Shown: positions 1-4,508 of the stretch, one piece after another | Layout: each line of letters opens with the position of its first letter | How positions within the stretch are numbered: position 1 is the stretch's first letter | From: an uncultured Collinsella sp. | GTDB taxonomy: Bacteria; Actinomycetota; Coriobacteriia; Coriobacteriales; Coriobacteriaceae | DNA length: 13,846 nt | Direction: 5' to 3' | Assembly (NCBI GenBank): GCA_900556705.1 | Contig: USPT01000013.1 | Coordinates: 1 to 13,846, forward strand | Made by a program: the position numbers and the translations under genes | Notes under the pieces: model-generated | What the model was told of the DNA's origin: nothing | The model's database searches: none | Seen by the model: only the letters and a program-made list of their open reading frames with translations

Positions 1-317
1 CGGCGGGCACCATCACCGCGGGCATGTTCGACGAGGAATACGACATCCACGACCGACACTCATCGATTGGCGTGGCACTCTGCTTTGCCGGCGCAGTTGT
101 TGCCTGCCTGGTCGTCCCGAATCCTTTTGAAGGTCTTATCTGGAGTCAGGCGCTGCTGTCGCTTCAGCTGCCGATTACGGTCTTTGTGCTCATACGACTC
201 ACCAGTTCGCCCCGCGTCATGGGCAAATACGCCAACTCGCGCCCGCTCAACGCGCTGCTCGTAGGGATCGGTGTCATCGTGACGGCACTCGATGCCGTGC
301 TGCTGACGGGGATGTAA
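1..317 (+). CDS. mntH: NRAMP-family divalent metal transporter, C-terminal end (partial)
   Basis: Only the last ~104 residues are present. The reading frame is open from base 3 and runs off the left edge, so the start is not visible. The tail holds two hydrophobic segments, roughly IGVALCFAGAVVACLVV and LNALLVGIGVIVTALDAVLL. Between them is a stretch (SQALLSLQLPITVFVLIRLT followed by SSPRVMGKYANS) that matches the conserved end of NRAMP/MntH proteins, where a helix starting SQ.LLS is followed by a loop of the type TS...MG...NS. NRAMP proteins are proton-coupled importers of Mn2+ or Fe2+ in the cytoplasmic membrane. The metal-binding residues lie in the missing N-terminal part, so substrate cannot be judged. 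It ends at TAA and is convergent with the minus-strand genes to its right. The two hairpin repeats just downstream could help end its transcript. Confidence 0.75.
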   Translation, partial: AGTITAGMFDEEYDIHDRHSSIGVALCFAGAVVACLVVPNPFEGLIWSQALLSLQLPITVFVLIRLTSSPRVMGKYANSRPLNALLVGIGVIVTALDAVLLTGM

Positions 318-344
318 CAAAACGGCGCACCTACCCAGGCAAAC

Positions 345-401
345 GTCTCGATCTGTAACAGATAGAGGGGTTTTACGTGTCTAGATGTTACAGATCGAGA
401 T
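345..401. repeat. Long hairpin repeat, copy 1
   Basis: Arms at 346-360 (TCTCGATCTGTAACA) and 386-400 are perfect reverse complements, and 345/401 add a G-U pair. The 25-base centre (361-385, starting GATAGAGGGGTTTT) is identical to that of copy 2, 80 bases downstream. The left arm also contains a local palindrome, ATCTGT-A-ACAGAT, which could fold on its own. The repeat lies between the metal-transporter stop and the rubredoxin gene. No protein is encoded. It could end transcription or be a small palindromic mobile repeat. Confidence 0.85.
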
Positions 402-421
402 CATTCCGATGGACAGCTTCG

Positions 422-484
422 TTTGTCTCAATCTGTAACAGATAGAGGGGTTTTACGTGTCTAGATGTTACAGATTGAGACAAA
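422..484. repeat. Long hairpin repeat, copy 2
   Basis: Arms at 422-440 (TTTGTCTCAATCTGTAACA) and 466-484 are perfect reverse complements over 19 bases, around the same 25-base centre as copy 1. The arms differ from copy 1 at one paired position: A430 in the left arm and its partner T476, against G350 and C396 in copy 1. Pairing is therefore preserved, and copy 2 has a longer perfect stem. Confidence 0.85.
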
Positions 485-549
485 AGGTCGGCCGGACTTA
501 CGACAGACAGGATCGGCTAGCAGCAGCCGTGATTCCTTGGGAACGGAGG

Positions 550-583
550 AAAAGGGCCCCGGCCGAAAATTCGACCAGGACCC
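550..583 (-). terminator. Intrinsic terminator of the rubredoxin gene
   Basis: Read on the minus strand, GGGUCCUGGUCGAA pairs with UUCGGCCGGGGCCC, giving 14 pairs of which three are G-U. The loop is very short and a UUUU run follows (AAAA at 550-553 on the plus strand). It lies about 45 bases beyond the rubredoxin stop codon. Because the three mismatches are G-U only in the minus-strand RNA, the hairpin is better suited to that strand. Confidence 0.75.
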
Positions 584-625
584 TTGGACAGAGCTATATG
601 TTGCTGCAAGTCGTGTGTCTGCGAG

Positions 626-769
626 CTACTCCTCGACGAGCTCAAACTGATCGGGACCGACGCCGCACACCGGGCACACATAATCCTCGGGCAGCTCGGG
701 CGTATCGACCTCAACCTCGTAACCGCAAACGACGCACACGAACTTATACGTCTTCTTCTCCTCAGCCAT
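626..769 (-). CDS. Short rubredoxin-type protein
   Basis: This 47-residue protein starts at ATG (767-769) behind AGGAG on the minus strand and ends at TAG. It has the two metal-binding knuckles of rubredoxin: C12-V-V-C15-G-Y-E near the front and C32-P-V-C35-G-V-G-P-D-Q-F near the end. The four cysteines should hold one iron and carry single electrons in the cytoplasm. Ordinary rubredoxins have about 52-54 residues. This one lacks most of the loop between the two knuckles, so it belongs to the shortened rubredoxin-like class. The next gene upstream is a flavin-reductase-like protein of the kind fused to rubredoxin in anaerobes, which suggests the two work together in electron transfer, perhaps to oxygen- or peroxide-removing enzymes. 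It has its own probable promoter and terminator. The product class is clear; its redox partner is inferred. Confidence 0.88.
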   Translation of the reverse strand: MAEEKKTYKFVCVVCGYEVEVDTPELPEDYVCPVCGVGPDQFELVEE

Positions 770-800
770 GATGTTCTCCTCTCGAACGTGACTGCTGGTG

Positions 801-855
801 TACTTGCCTATTAGTATATGTTCTCAATAATATAATGCAAGTATTTTTAGAACAT
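801..855. promoter_or_regulatory. Two interlocked inverted repeats at the rubredoxin promoter
   Basis: One dyad is TACTTGC (801-807) with GCAAGTA (837-843). The other is ATGTTCT (818-824) with AGAACAT (849-855). Both have perfect 7-base arms, and the second starts inside the first, so they cross. They span the -10 and -35 elements. Much of this lies upstream of the likely transcript start, so protein binding to DNA is more likely than RNA folding. The regulator is unknown. Confidence 0.4.
813..840 (-). promoter_or_regulatory. Probable promoter of the rubredoxin gene
   Basis: On the minus strand a -10 TATACT (813-818) lies 16 bases after a weak -35 TTGCAT (835-840), in an AT-rich stretch that stands out from the GC-rich surroundings. 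It is placed about 40 bases before the rubredoxin start. Two overlapping dyads surround it. Confidence 0.5.
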
Positions 856-857
856 TT

Positions 858-1361
858 CTAGCCTTGATACGATGAAGCCTTGGGCGGCGTCTTGCCCTTC
901 AGCACCTTGTGGTAGTAGTCATAGGTCAACGGTGTCTCGCCGCTCAGACGCTCGGCATCCTCGACCTCACCGATAAACAGTAGATGCGTGCCAACATCCA
1001 CAGTGTCGATCAGACGGCAGCTAAACAGCGCTGCCGCGTGCTCAGGAACATAGGGCATGCCAAGGGCAGTCTCGCGGGTCTCGTACTTGGCAAACTTGTC
1101 ATAGTCGCTGCTGGTGCGGAACCCAAAGTTACCGATGTAGAGCATGTCGGCGGTCTGATCGATCACGGTCAGCGCGAACGCTTTGGCCGATGCGATGACG
1201 CCCGAGGTGACATTGTCCTTGTTCACGGCAACCGAAATACGCGGCGGCATGGACGTCACCTGCACCGCAGTGTTGATGACGCAGCCGGCGCGCAGCCCGT
1301 CTGCCGCAGCGCTCACCACGTACAGACCGCTCGGCATGGTAAAGAACGCAGTTTTGTCCAT
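858..1361 (-). CDS. Flavin reductase-like flavoprotein (Hrb N-terminal type)
   Basis: The protein has 167 residues. I place the start at the ATG at 1359-1361, which has GGGGAG upstream and gives the usual family beginning MDKTAFFTMPSGLYVVSA. A longer in-frame extension exists but runs through a terminator-like hairpin and resembles nothing. The family is the FMN-binding split-barrel flavin reductases. Segments such as GCVINTAVQVTS, the GNFGFRTSSDYDKF stretch, DVGTHLLFIGEVEDAE and YDYYHKVLKGKTPP closely follow the flavoprotein half of high-molecular-weight rubredoxin (Hrb), an NADH-dependent electron carrier described in Moorella. In Hrb the KGKTP region leads directly into a rubredoxin domain. 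Here the protein stops soon after, at SSYQG, and the rubredoxin is the next gene. It probably passes electrons from NADH through FMN to that rubredoxin. The fold is well supported; the partner is inferred. Confidence 0.85.
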   Translation of the reverse strand: MDKTAFFTMPSGLYVVSAAADGLRAGCVINTAVQVTSMPPRISVAVNKDNVTSGVIASAKAFALTVIDQTADMLYIGNFGFRTSSDYDKFAKYETRETALGMPYVPEHAAALFSCRLIDTVDVGTHLLFIGEVEDAERLSGETPLTYDYYHKVLKGKTPPKASSYQG

Positions 1362-1412
1362 AACGATCACTCCCCTAACCCGGGTTGGAACCTCATGGAT
1401 GTATGTACCCAC

Positions 1413-1443
1413 AAAAAAGGCGACGCCCATAATGGACACCGCC
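1413..1443 (-). terminator. Intrinsic terminator between smpB and the flavoprotein gene
   Basis: On the minus strand GGCGGUGUCC pairs with GGGCGUCGCC (three G-U pairs) around a short loop, and six U residues follow (A run at 1413-1418). The outer AAA/UUU can extend the stem. It lies only about 50 bases before the flavoprotein start codon, leaving little room for a promoter. It may therefore be a regulated leader terminator rather than only the end of the smpB transcript. Confidence 0.75.
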
Positions 1444-1489
1444 TTTGAGGCATATGTGTCAGAACCGTGAGGAACATGAGACGCCCGCG

Positions 1490-1554
1490 GTTGCGGTGAA
1501 ATAGAGACTAAATAGCCCCTCAAACAGGCAAAACAGTCCGTATTCCACCGCAAC
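1490..1554 (-). ncRNA. Long hairpin downstream of smpB (candidate structured leader)
   Basis: On the minus strand GTTGCGGTGGAATA (1554-1541) pairs with TATTTCACCGCAAC (1503-1490), 14 pairs with one G-U. After a C-C mismatch, GGACT pairs with AGTCT. The 25-base loop can form a small inner stem (CCT/AGG). The hairpin starts 14 bases after the smpB stop codon and has no U run, so it is not an ordinary terminator. I recognise no known RNA family in it. Together with the terminator at 1413-1443 it fills the 206-base gap between smpB and the flavoprotein gene. Confidence 0.5.
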
Positions 1555-1567
1555 TTACACAGAGCGC

Positions 1568-2038
1568 CTAGCGATTACGCTCCTTAAGCGCACGGTCAAT
1601 CTCGCGCTGGACATCGCGCTTGGCCATATCCTCGCGCTTGTCGTAAAGCTTCTTGCCGCGGCCTAGGCCCAGCAGCAGCTTTACGCGGCCGTCGGTATTA
1701 AAGTAGAGCTCCAGCGGCACCAGGGCATAGCCGCGATTACGCAGCTTACCGTCGAGAAAGTCAATCTCCTTGCGGTGCAGCAGCAGACGACGACGGCGAT
1801 CAGGGTCGCGGTTCCACACGCCACCATGGCTATAAGGGTGAATATGCAGGCCCACCAGCCAGCACTCGCCGCCACGGATCAGCGCAAAGGTGTCAGTGAT
1901 CTGGCAGGCGCGCTCGCGAATCGACTTGACCTCGGTGCCGCTCAGTTCAATACCGCATTCGAACGTCTCGTCGATAAAGTACTCGTGATGTGCCGAACGA
2001 TTCTTGGAGATGAGCTTGCGCTCGCGCTTACTGGGCAT
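1568..2038 (-). CDS. smpB: SsrA-binding protein SmpB
   Basis: SmpB (156 residues) binds tmRNA and brings it to stalled ribosomes for trans-translation. The sequence carries the family marks: NRSAHHEYFI (from residue 13), GIELSGTEVKSIR (29-41), the basic run DRRRRLLLHRKEIDFL, and the C-terminal GRGKKLYDKRED with the following basic tail that reaches the decoding centre. The start is the ATG at 2036-2038, giving MPSKRERKLISKNRS, behind a perfect AAGGAGG. Longer in-frame versions would lie inside the upstream gene. It overlaps the end of the TPR gene by 11 bases, so the two are probably translated together. No tmRNA gene is visible next to it, although smpB and ssrA are neighbours in many bacteria. 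Confidence 0.97.
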   Translation of the reverse strand: MPSKRERKLISKNRSAHHEYFIDETFECGIELSGTEVKSIRERACQITDTFALIRGGECWLVGLHIHPYSHGGVWNRDPDRRRRLLLHRKEIDFLDGKLRNRGYALVPLELYFNTDGRVKLLLGLGRGKKLYDKREDMAKRDVQREIDRALKERNR

Positions 2039-2945
2039 CGCCGGCCTCCTTGGCGCCATCGGAACCCTTGCCCGCAGCGTCGCGCTTTGCCTTGTGCTCA
2101 GCATTGAGCTCGGCGTCGCTCACGCGCACCAGTTTGATAATCGCTGCGCAGGCCTCCTCGCCTACCAAGTCGCGAGCACGCACCGTCAGGCGCGTCGCCT
2201 CCTGCTTGTCGCCGTCGCTCGCAGCATCGGTCGCGCACATAATCAGGCAGATGGCAATCTCGGCCGAAGGCGAGGTCGGCACGCCTTGCAGGGCCAATTC
2301 ACCCATCACGTGGTCGTCGCTCTCATCAGCGGCATCCGGATAGGTGGTATGGATCTTGTTGAGCAGGCGCGTCGTATGCGCATCGTTGGGCGCCAGGCGC
2401 AGCGCCAGACGCGCGCAGCCCACGGCAGCCGAAACGTTCTCGGTCTCGGGCTCCAAGAAGTACTGGCCTAGATTGGCGTAAGCGCGGGCGGCGCACTTGC
2501 CATCGCTTGCACGCTCCAGCACCGAGAACGAGAGCGATGCCCATTCCTGCTTGTCCTCGAGTGCGCGGAACAGCTCGGCCAAATCCAAGCGATAGTTGCA
2601 GTTCATGGGGTCCCAACGCACAGCCTGCATCAGGGCATTACGAGCGCTCACATAATCCTGCTGGCGAATGTAGGCAAAAGCCATATCAGAGTACAGGCGG
2701 TCAAACGGCACCTCGACCTGCACGAGCTCGCGCGGATCCTTCTCCACGCGGCGATAGGCCAAGCGCTCAAACTTGCTATCGAAGCTAAAGTATTGACGCT
2801 TCTCCTCCGTCTTGCACTCAGCGTCGATATACTCCTCGGCGAGCTCCACCAGACGCTCCAGCAGCGGCGTCGCCGTAGCCAGGTCGCCCTGCGCCAGATA
2901 GTTCTCGGCATACGTGATGTCTTGCAAGCTGATGGGCAGATCCAT
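2028..2945 (-). CDS. Tetratricopeptide-repeat protein of unknown role
   Basis: This is a soluble protein of 305 residues with no signal peptide or membrane segment. I chose the ATG at 2943-2945 (MDLPISLQDITYAENYLAQG) because GAGGAG stands just before it; an upstream ATG has no binding site and lies in the promoter region. Helical repeats are clear. One unit is near residues 5-40 (YAENYLAQGDLATATPLLER). A strong TPR unit pair lies around 79-135 (SDMAFAYIRQQDYVSARNAL, then DP.N and LAELFRALED). Further repeats run from about 140 to 200 (ARAYANLGQYFLE, ALRLAPNDA). The last 35 residues are charged and low in complexity, ending in KGSDGAKEAGDAQ. TPRs usually bind partner proteins. Its overlap with smpB suggests co-expression with ribosome rescue, but a direct function cannot be read from the sequence. 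Confidence 0.85.
   Translation of the reverse strand: MDLPISLQDITYAENYLAQGDLATATPLLERLVELAEEYIDAECKTEEKRQYFSFDSKFERLAYRRVEKDPRELVQVEVPFDRLYSDMAFAYIRQQDYVSARNALMQAVRWDPMNCNYRLDLAELFRALEDKQEWASLSFSVLERASDGKCAARAYANLGQYFLEPETENVSAAVGCARLALRLAPNDAHTTRLLNKIHTTYPDAADESDDHVMGELALQGVPTSPSAEIAICLIMCATDAASDGDKQEATRLTVRARDLVGEEACAAIIKLVRVSDAELNAEHKAKRDAAGKGSDGAKEAGDAQ
2045..2051 (-). promoter_or_regulatory. smpB ribosome binding site inside the TPR gene
   Basis: AAGGAGG on the minus strand, six bases before the smpB ATG, lies within the last codons of the TPR gene. It fixes the smpB start and supports translational coupling. Confidence 0.85.
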
Positions 2946-3001
2946 GGCTACTCCTCGATCTGAGCGAAACACGGCAGGCGCCGTATATACGGTCAATACA
3001 C

Positions 3002-3029
3002 AAAACCCGGGTCTCTTACGAGGCCCGGG
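3002..3029 (-). terminator. Terminator of the tRNA transcript
   Basis: On the minus strand CCCGGG-C-CTC pairs with GAG-A-CCCGGG (one C-A mismatch) over a GTAA loop, followed by TTTT. It starts 11 bases after the CCA end of tRNA-Glu and separates the tRNAs from the TPR gene. Confidence 0.85.
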
Positions 3030-3039
3030 CGTTCAATTT

Positions 3040-3116
3040 TGGTAGCCCGTACCAGATTCGAACTGGTGATCTCCGCCTTGAGAGGGCGGCGTCCTAAACC
3101 GCTAGACGAACGGGCC
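3040..3116 (-). tRNA. tRNA-Glu (CTC)
   Basis: The minus strand gives a full cloverleaf. The acceptor is GGCCCGT/ACGGGCT with a G-U first pair. The anticodon stem is CCGCC/GGCGG with loop CTCTCAA (anticodon CTC), and the T arm is ACCAG-TTCGAAT-CTGGT. The discriminator is A and CCA is encoded. It reads GAG codons. Confidence 0.95.
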
Positions 3117-3133
3117 ATATGTAGCAAATGCAA

Positions 3134-3207
3134 TGGCTGGGATGGAGGGAGTCGAACCCCCATTGACGGAACCAGAATCCGCTGTCCTGCCATTAGACGA
3201 CATCCCA
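3134..3207 (-). tRNA. tRNA-Gln (CTG)
   Basis: The minus strand folds with acceptor TGGGATG/CATCCCA. The anticodon stem is GCGGA/TCCGT with loop TTCTGGT (anticodon CTG), and the T loop is TTCGACT. The discriminator is G and CCA is encoded. It is the first of a two-tRNA transcript, 17 bases before tRNA-Glu. It reads CAG codons. Confidence 0.95.
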
Positions 3208-3251
3208 ATGACTGCATCGCTGCGCTCGGCTGTGCCTTTGCGCAAGAAAGA

Positions 3252-3280
3252 AATATACGGGAAGTCTCGCCGTGACGCAA
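3252..3280 (-). promoter_or_regulatory. Promoter of the tRNA pair
   Basis: On the minus strand, -35 TTGCGT (3275-3280) and -10 TATATT (3252-3257) are exactly 17 bases apart, about 45 bases before tRNA-Gln. An AT-rich stretch lies just upstream. It contains an imperfect dyad, CCAATTTTGACT (3284-3295) with AGTCAAATTGG (3308-3318), which could be an upstream activating element. The rest of the gap up to the divergent gene at 3484 shows only a weak dyad (CGGTAG 3389-3394 / CTACCG 3415-3420). Confidence 0.65.
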
Positions 3281-3483
3281 GCCCCAATTTTGACTTTTTT
3301 GAAATTCAGTCAAATTGGCCTAATTTAGTCCAACCCGTGAAGGACCTGTGAAGCCGACCGCTGTACACGAAGGGCAAAACGCCGCGAGCGGTAGCCGTCA
3401 ACCGTTGGCAGATTCTACCGTGAAAACGATAGCACCAGGCAACACAATCGAAGTATCAATGATCGCGTAGATATCGAGGCGCC

Positions 3484-3894
3484 ATGGACGAAGAGCTTGA
3501 TTACCTATGGGAGACCCTGGGCCTTGAGATCACTGCCGACCTTTGGCCCGAACGGGACAAAATCCATCCCACACTGCGCCCCGCCATTACTGTGGTGCAG
3601 GCAAAATACCGCCGTGCATCCTTTTTGATCATGCGGATGTCATGGCACGCGGGACTCCCCGACCTTAAGCGAATCCAGGCAAGCCTCGTCGAGTTGTCCG
3701 GCATGCCAACCGTCATATCCGAGGCGCACCTGGAGCAGCGCCAGCGCGAGCGACTGCAACAGCAGCGAATTCCCTTTATCTGCCCCGGCGTTCAGGCATA
3801 TCTGCCCTTTATGGACGAGGAGTACTGGAGCGGCAAGCCCAACAAGCACGTAAAGGTCTACGATCCGCACGAATGGGCACAGCTGGCGGACTGA
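3484..3894 (+). CDS. Uncharacterised 136-residue protein, possibly a shortened family member
   Basis: This is the only complete plus-strand gene in the window. It starts at an ATG behind a weak GAGG. It is soluble, with no signal peptide or membrane segment. The best-defined part is around residues 70-110. There, SGMPTVISEAHLEQRQRERL is followed by QQQRIPFICPGVQAYLPFM. I recall the same pattern (an aligned helix, then R.IPF...G.Q.YLPFM) at the end of the N-terminal domain of longer Firmicutes and Actinobacteria proteins that continue into a winged helix and are often labelled MarR-like. Here the protein ends about 25 residues after the YLPFM motif, so a DNA-binding C-terminal domain would be missing. 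That comparison is from memory and uncertain. It diverges from the tRNAs and converges on the ArsC-like gene. Function unknown. Confidence 0.6.
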   Translation: MDEELDYLWETLGLEITADLWPERDKIHPTLRPAITVVQAKYRRASFLIMRMSWHAGLPDLKRIQASLVELSGMPTVISEAHLEQRQRERLQQQRIPFICPGVQAYLPFMDEEYWSGKPNKHVKVYDPHEWAQLAD

Positions 3895-3911
3895 CTGGGG
3901 CAGGCCCGCCG

Positions 3912-4051
3912 GCGGAAAGTGCGTCCCAGATTTCAAGCTCAGGAAACCGTGTCCCACAATCGAAGCTCAGAATGGGACGTGCTTTCCGCAACCGGCCACT
4001 TTGGGAAAGCGCATCCCATTCTGGAAGCGAATTCCGGGTCGCACTTTCCGC
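3912..4051. repeat. Cluster of alternating short palindromic repeats
   Basis: Five degenerate copies of GGAAAGYGCRTCCCA lie between two convergent genes. Forward copies are at 3914-3928, 3942-3955 and 4003-4018. Reverse copies are at 3973-3989 and 4036-4051. The first two are part of a 28-base direct repeat (3914-3941 and 3942-3969, 21 of 28 identical, both ending AAGCTCA). The outermost arms, GCGGAAAGTGC (3912-3922) and GCACTTTCCGC (4041-4051), are perfect complements, so the whole block can fold into one large branched structure. It may act as a two-way terminator. Confidence 0.7.
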
Positions 4052-4056
4052 AGCCG

Positions 4057-4416
4057 CTACAGCAACGCCTCGGCCCAAGCCGCTTCCCTAAAGCCGGGAA
4101 TCGCAAAGTCGTCGCCCACCAGCAGCGGACGCTTGACCAGCATGCCGTCGGTCGCCAGCAGCTCGTAGCACTCCCGATCCGTCATGCCCGCATCCAGACG
4201 CGCCTTCAGGCCCAGCTCTCGATATTTCATGCCCGACGAATTAAAGAAGCGCCGCACCGGCAGCCCCGAACGAGCAATCCAGGTCGCAAGCTCATCAGCC
4301 GTGGGATTGTCCAAAACGATATCGCGATCGATATACTCTACCCCATGTTCGTCCAGCCATGCCTTGGCCTTCTTACAGGTCGAGCACTTGGGATATTCAA
4401 CAAACAGTACAGTCAT
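4057..4416 (-). CDS. ArsC/Spx-family thioredoxin-fold protein
   Basis: The protein has 119 residues. It starts at the ATG at 4414-4416, with GGAGG six bases upstream; a longer version has no such site. It has the thioredoxin-like fold of the arsenate reductase/Spx/YffB group. The redox motif C11-S-T-C14 follows the first strand (TVLFVEYPKCSTCKKAKAWL). Then come EYIDRDIVLDNPTADEL, the SGLPVRRFFNSSG loop, and the late KRPLLVGDDFAIPGF stretch typical of the family. The CXXC pair is more common in Spx-like and YffB-like members than in classic glutaredoxin-linked ArsC. No arsenic genes are nearby and no RNA polymerase-binding evidence is visible, so it is either a general thiol reductase or a stress regulator. 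It follows mupG but is probably transcribed separately. Confidence 0.85.
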   Translation of the reverse strand: MTVLFVEYPKCSTCKKAKAWLDEHGVEYIDRDIVLDNPTADELATWIARSGLPVRRFFNSSGMKYRELGLKARLDAGMTDRECYELLATDGMLVKRPLLVGDDFAIPGFREAAWAEALL

Positions 4417-4486
4417 GGGAATCCTCCGAATATAGATCGGCCAACGCAGGCACACGCCACACGAGGCGCCTTCGTATGATGGGCCA

Positions 4487-4492
4487 ATTGTA
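4487..4492 (-). promoter_or_regulatory. Possible -10 element for the ArsC/Spx-like gene
   Basis: TACAAT on the minus strand lies in the mupG-ArsC gap, about 70 bases before the start codon. The -35 position (around the mupG stop codon) has no good match. A second AT-rich hexamer, TATATT (4429-4434), is too close to the ribosome binding site to be convincing. Confidence 0.3.
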
Positions 4493-4508
4493 GCCCGCGG
4501 GTCACACG

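Noticed and set aside
345..484. CRISPR array, suggested by two repeats with a gap.
   Set aside because: There are only two copies, each is a long palindrome with its own loop, and no cas gene or spacer pattern is present.
457..771. A 104-codon plus-strand open frame.
   Set aside because: It starts inside hairpin copy 2 and runs antisense to the terminator and rubredoxin gene; the product is arginine-rich and resembles nothing.
1362..1553. A longer N-terminus for the flavoprotein, with 64 extra residues.
   Set aside because: It would read through the terminator and long hairpin, has no ribosome binding site, and the family begins at the internal MDKTAFF.
1362..1554. FMN riboswitch before a flavin-dependent protein gene.
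   Set aside because: The conserved FMN-aptamer core (AGGGTGAAATTCCCGACCGG-like) is not found on the minus strand.
1362..1567. tmRNA (ssrA) next to smpB.
   Set aside because: The gap is too short and has no tRNA-like ends or coding tag; the tmRNA gene must be elsewhere.
2993..3351. Several small open frames over the tRNA pair.
   Set aside because: They overlap two complete tRNA cloverleafs and their terminator and promoter, so they are not coding.
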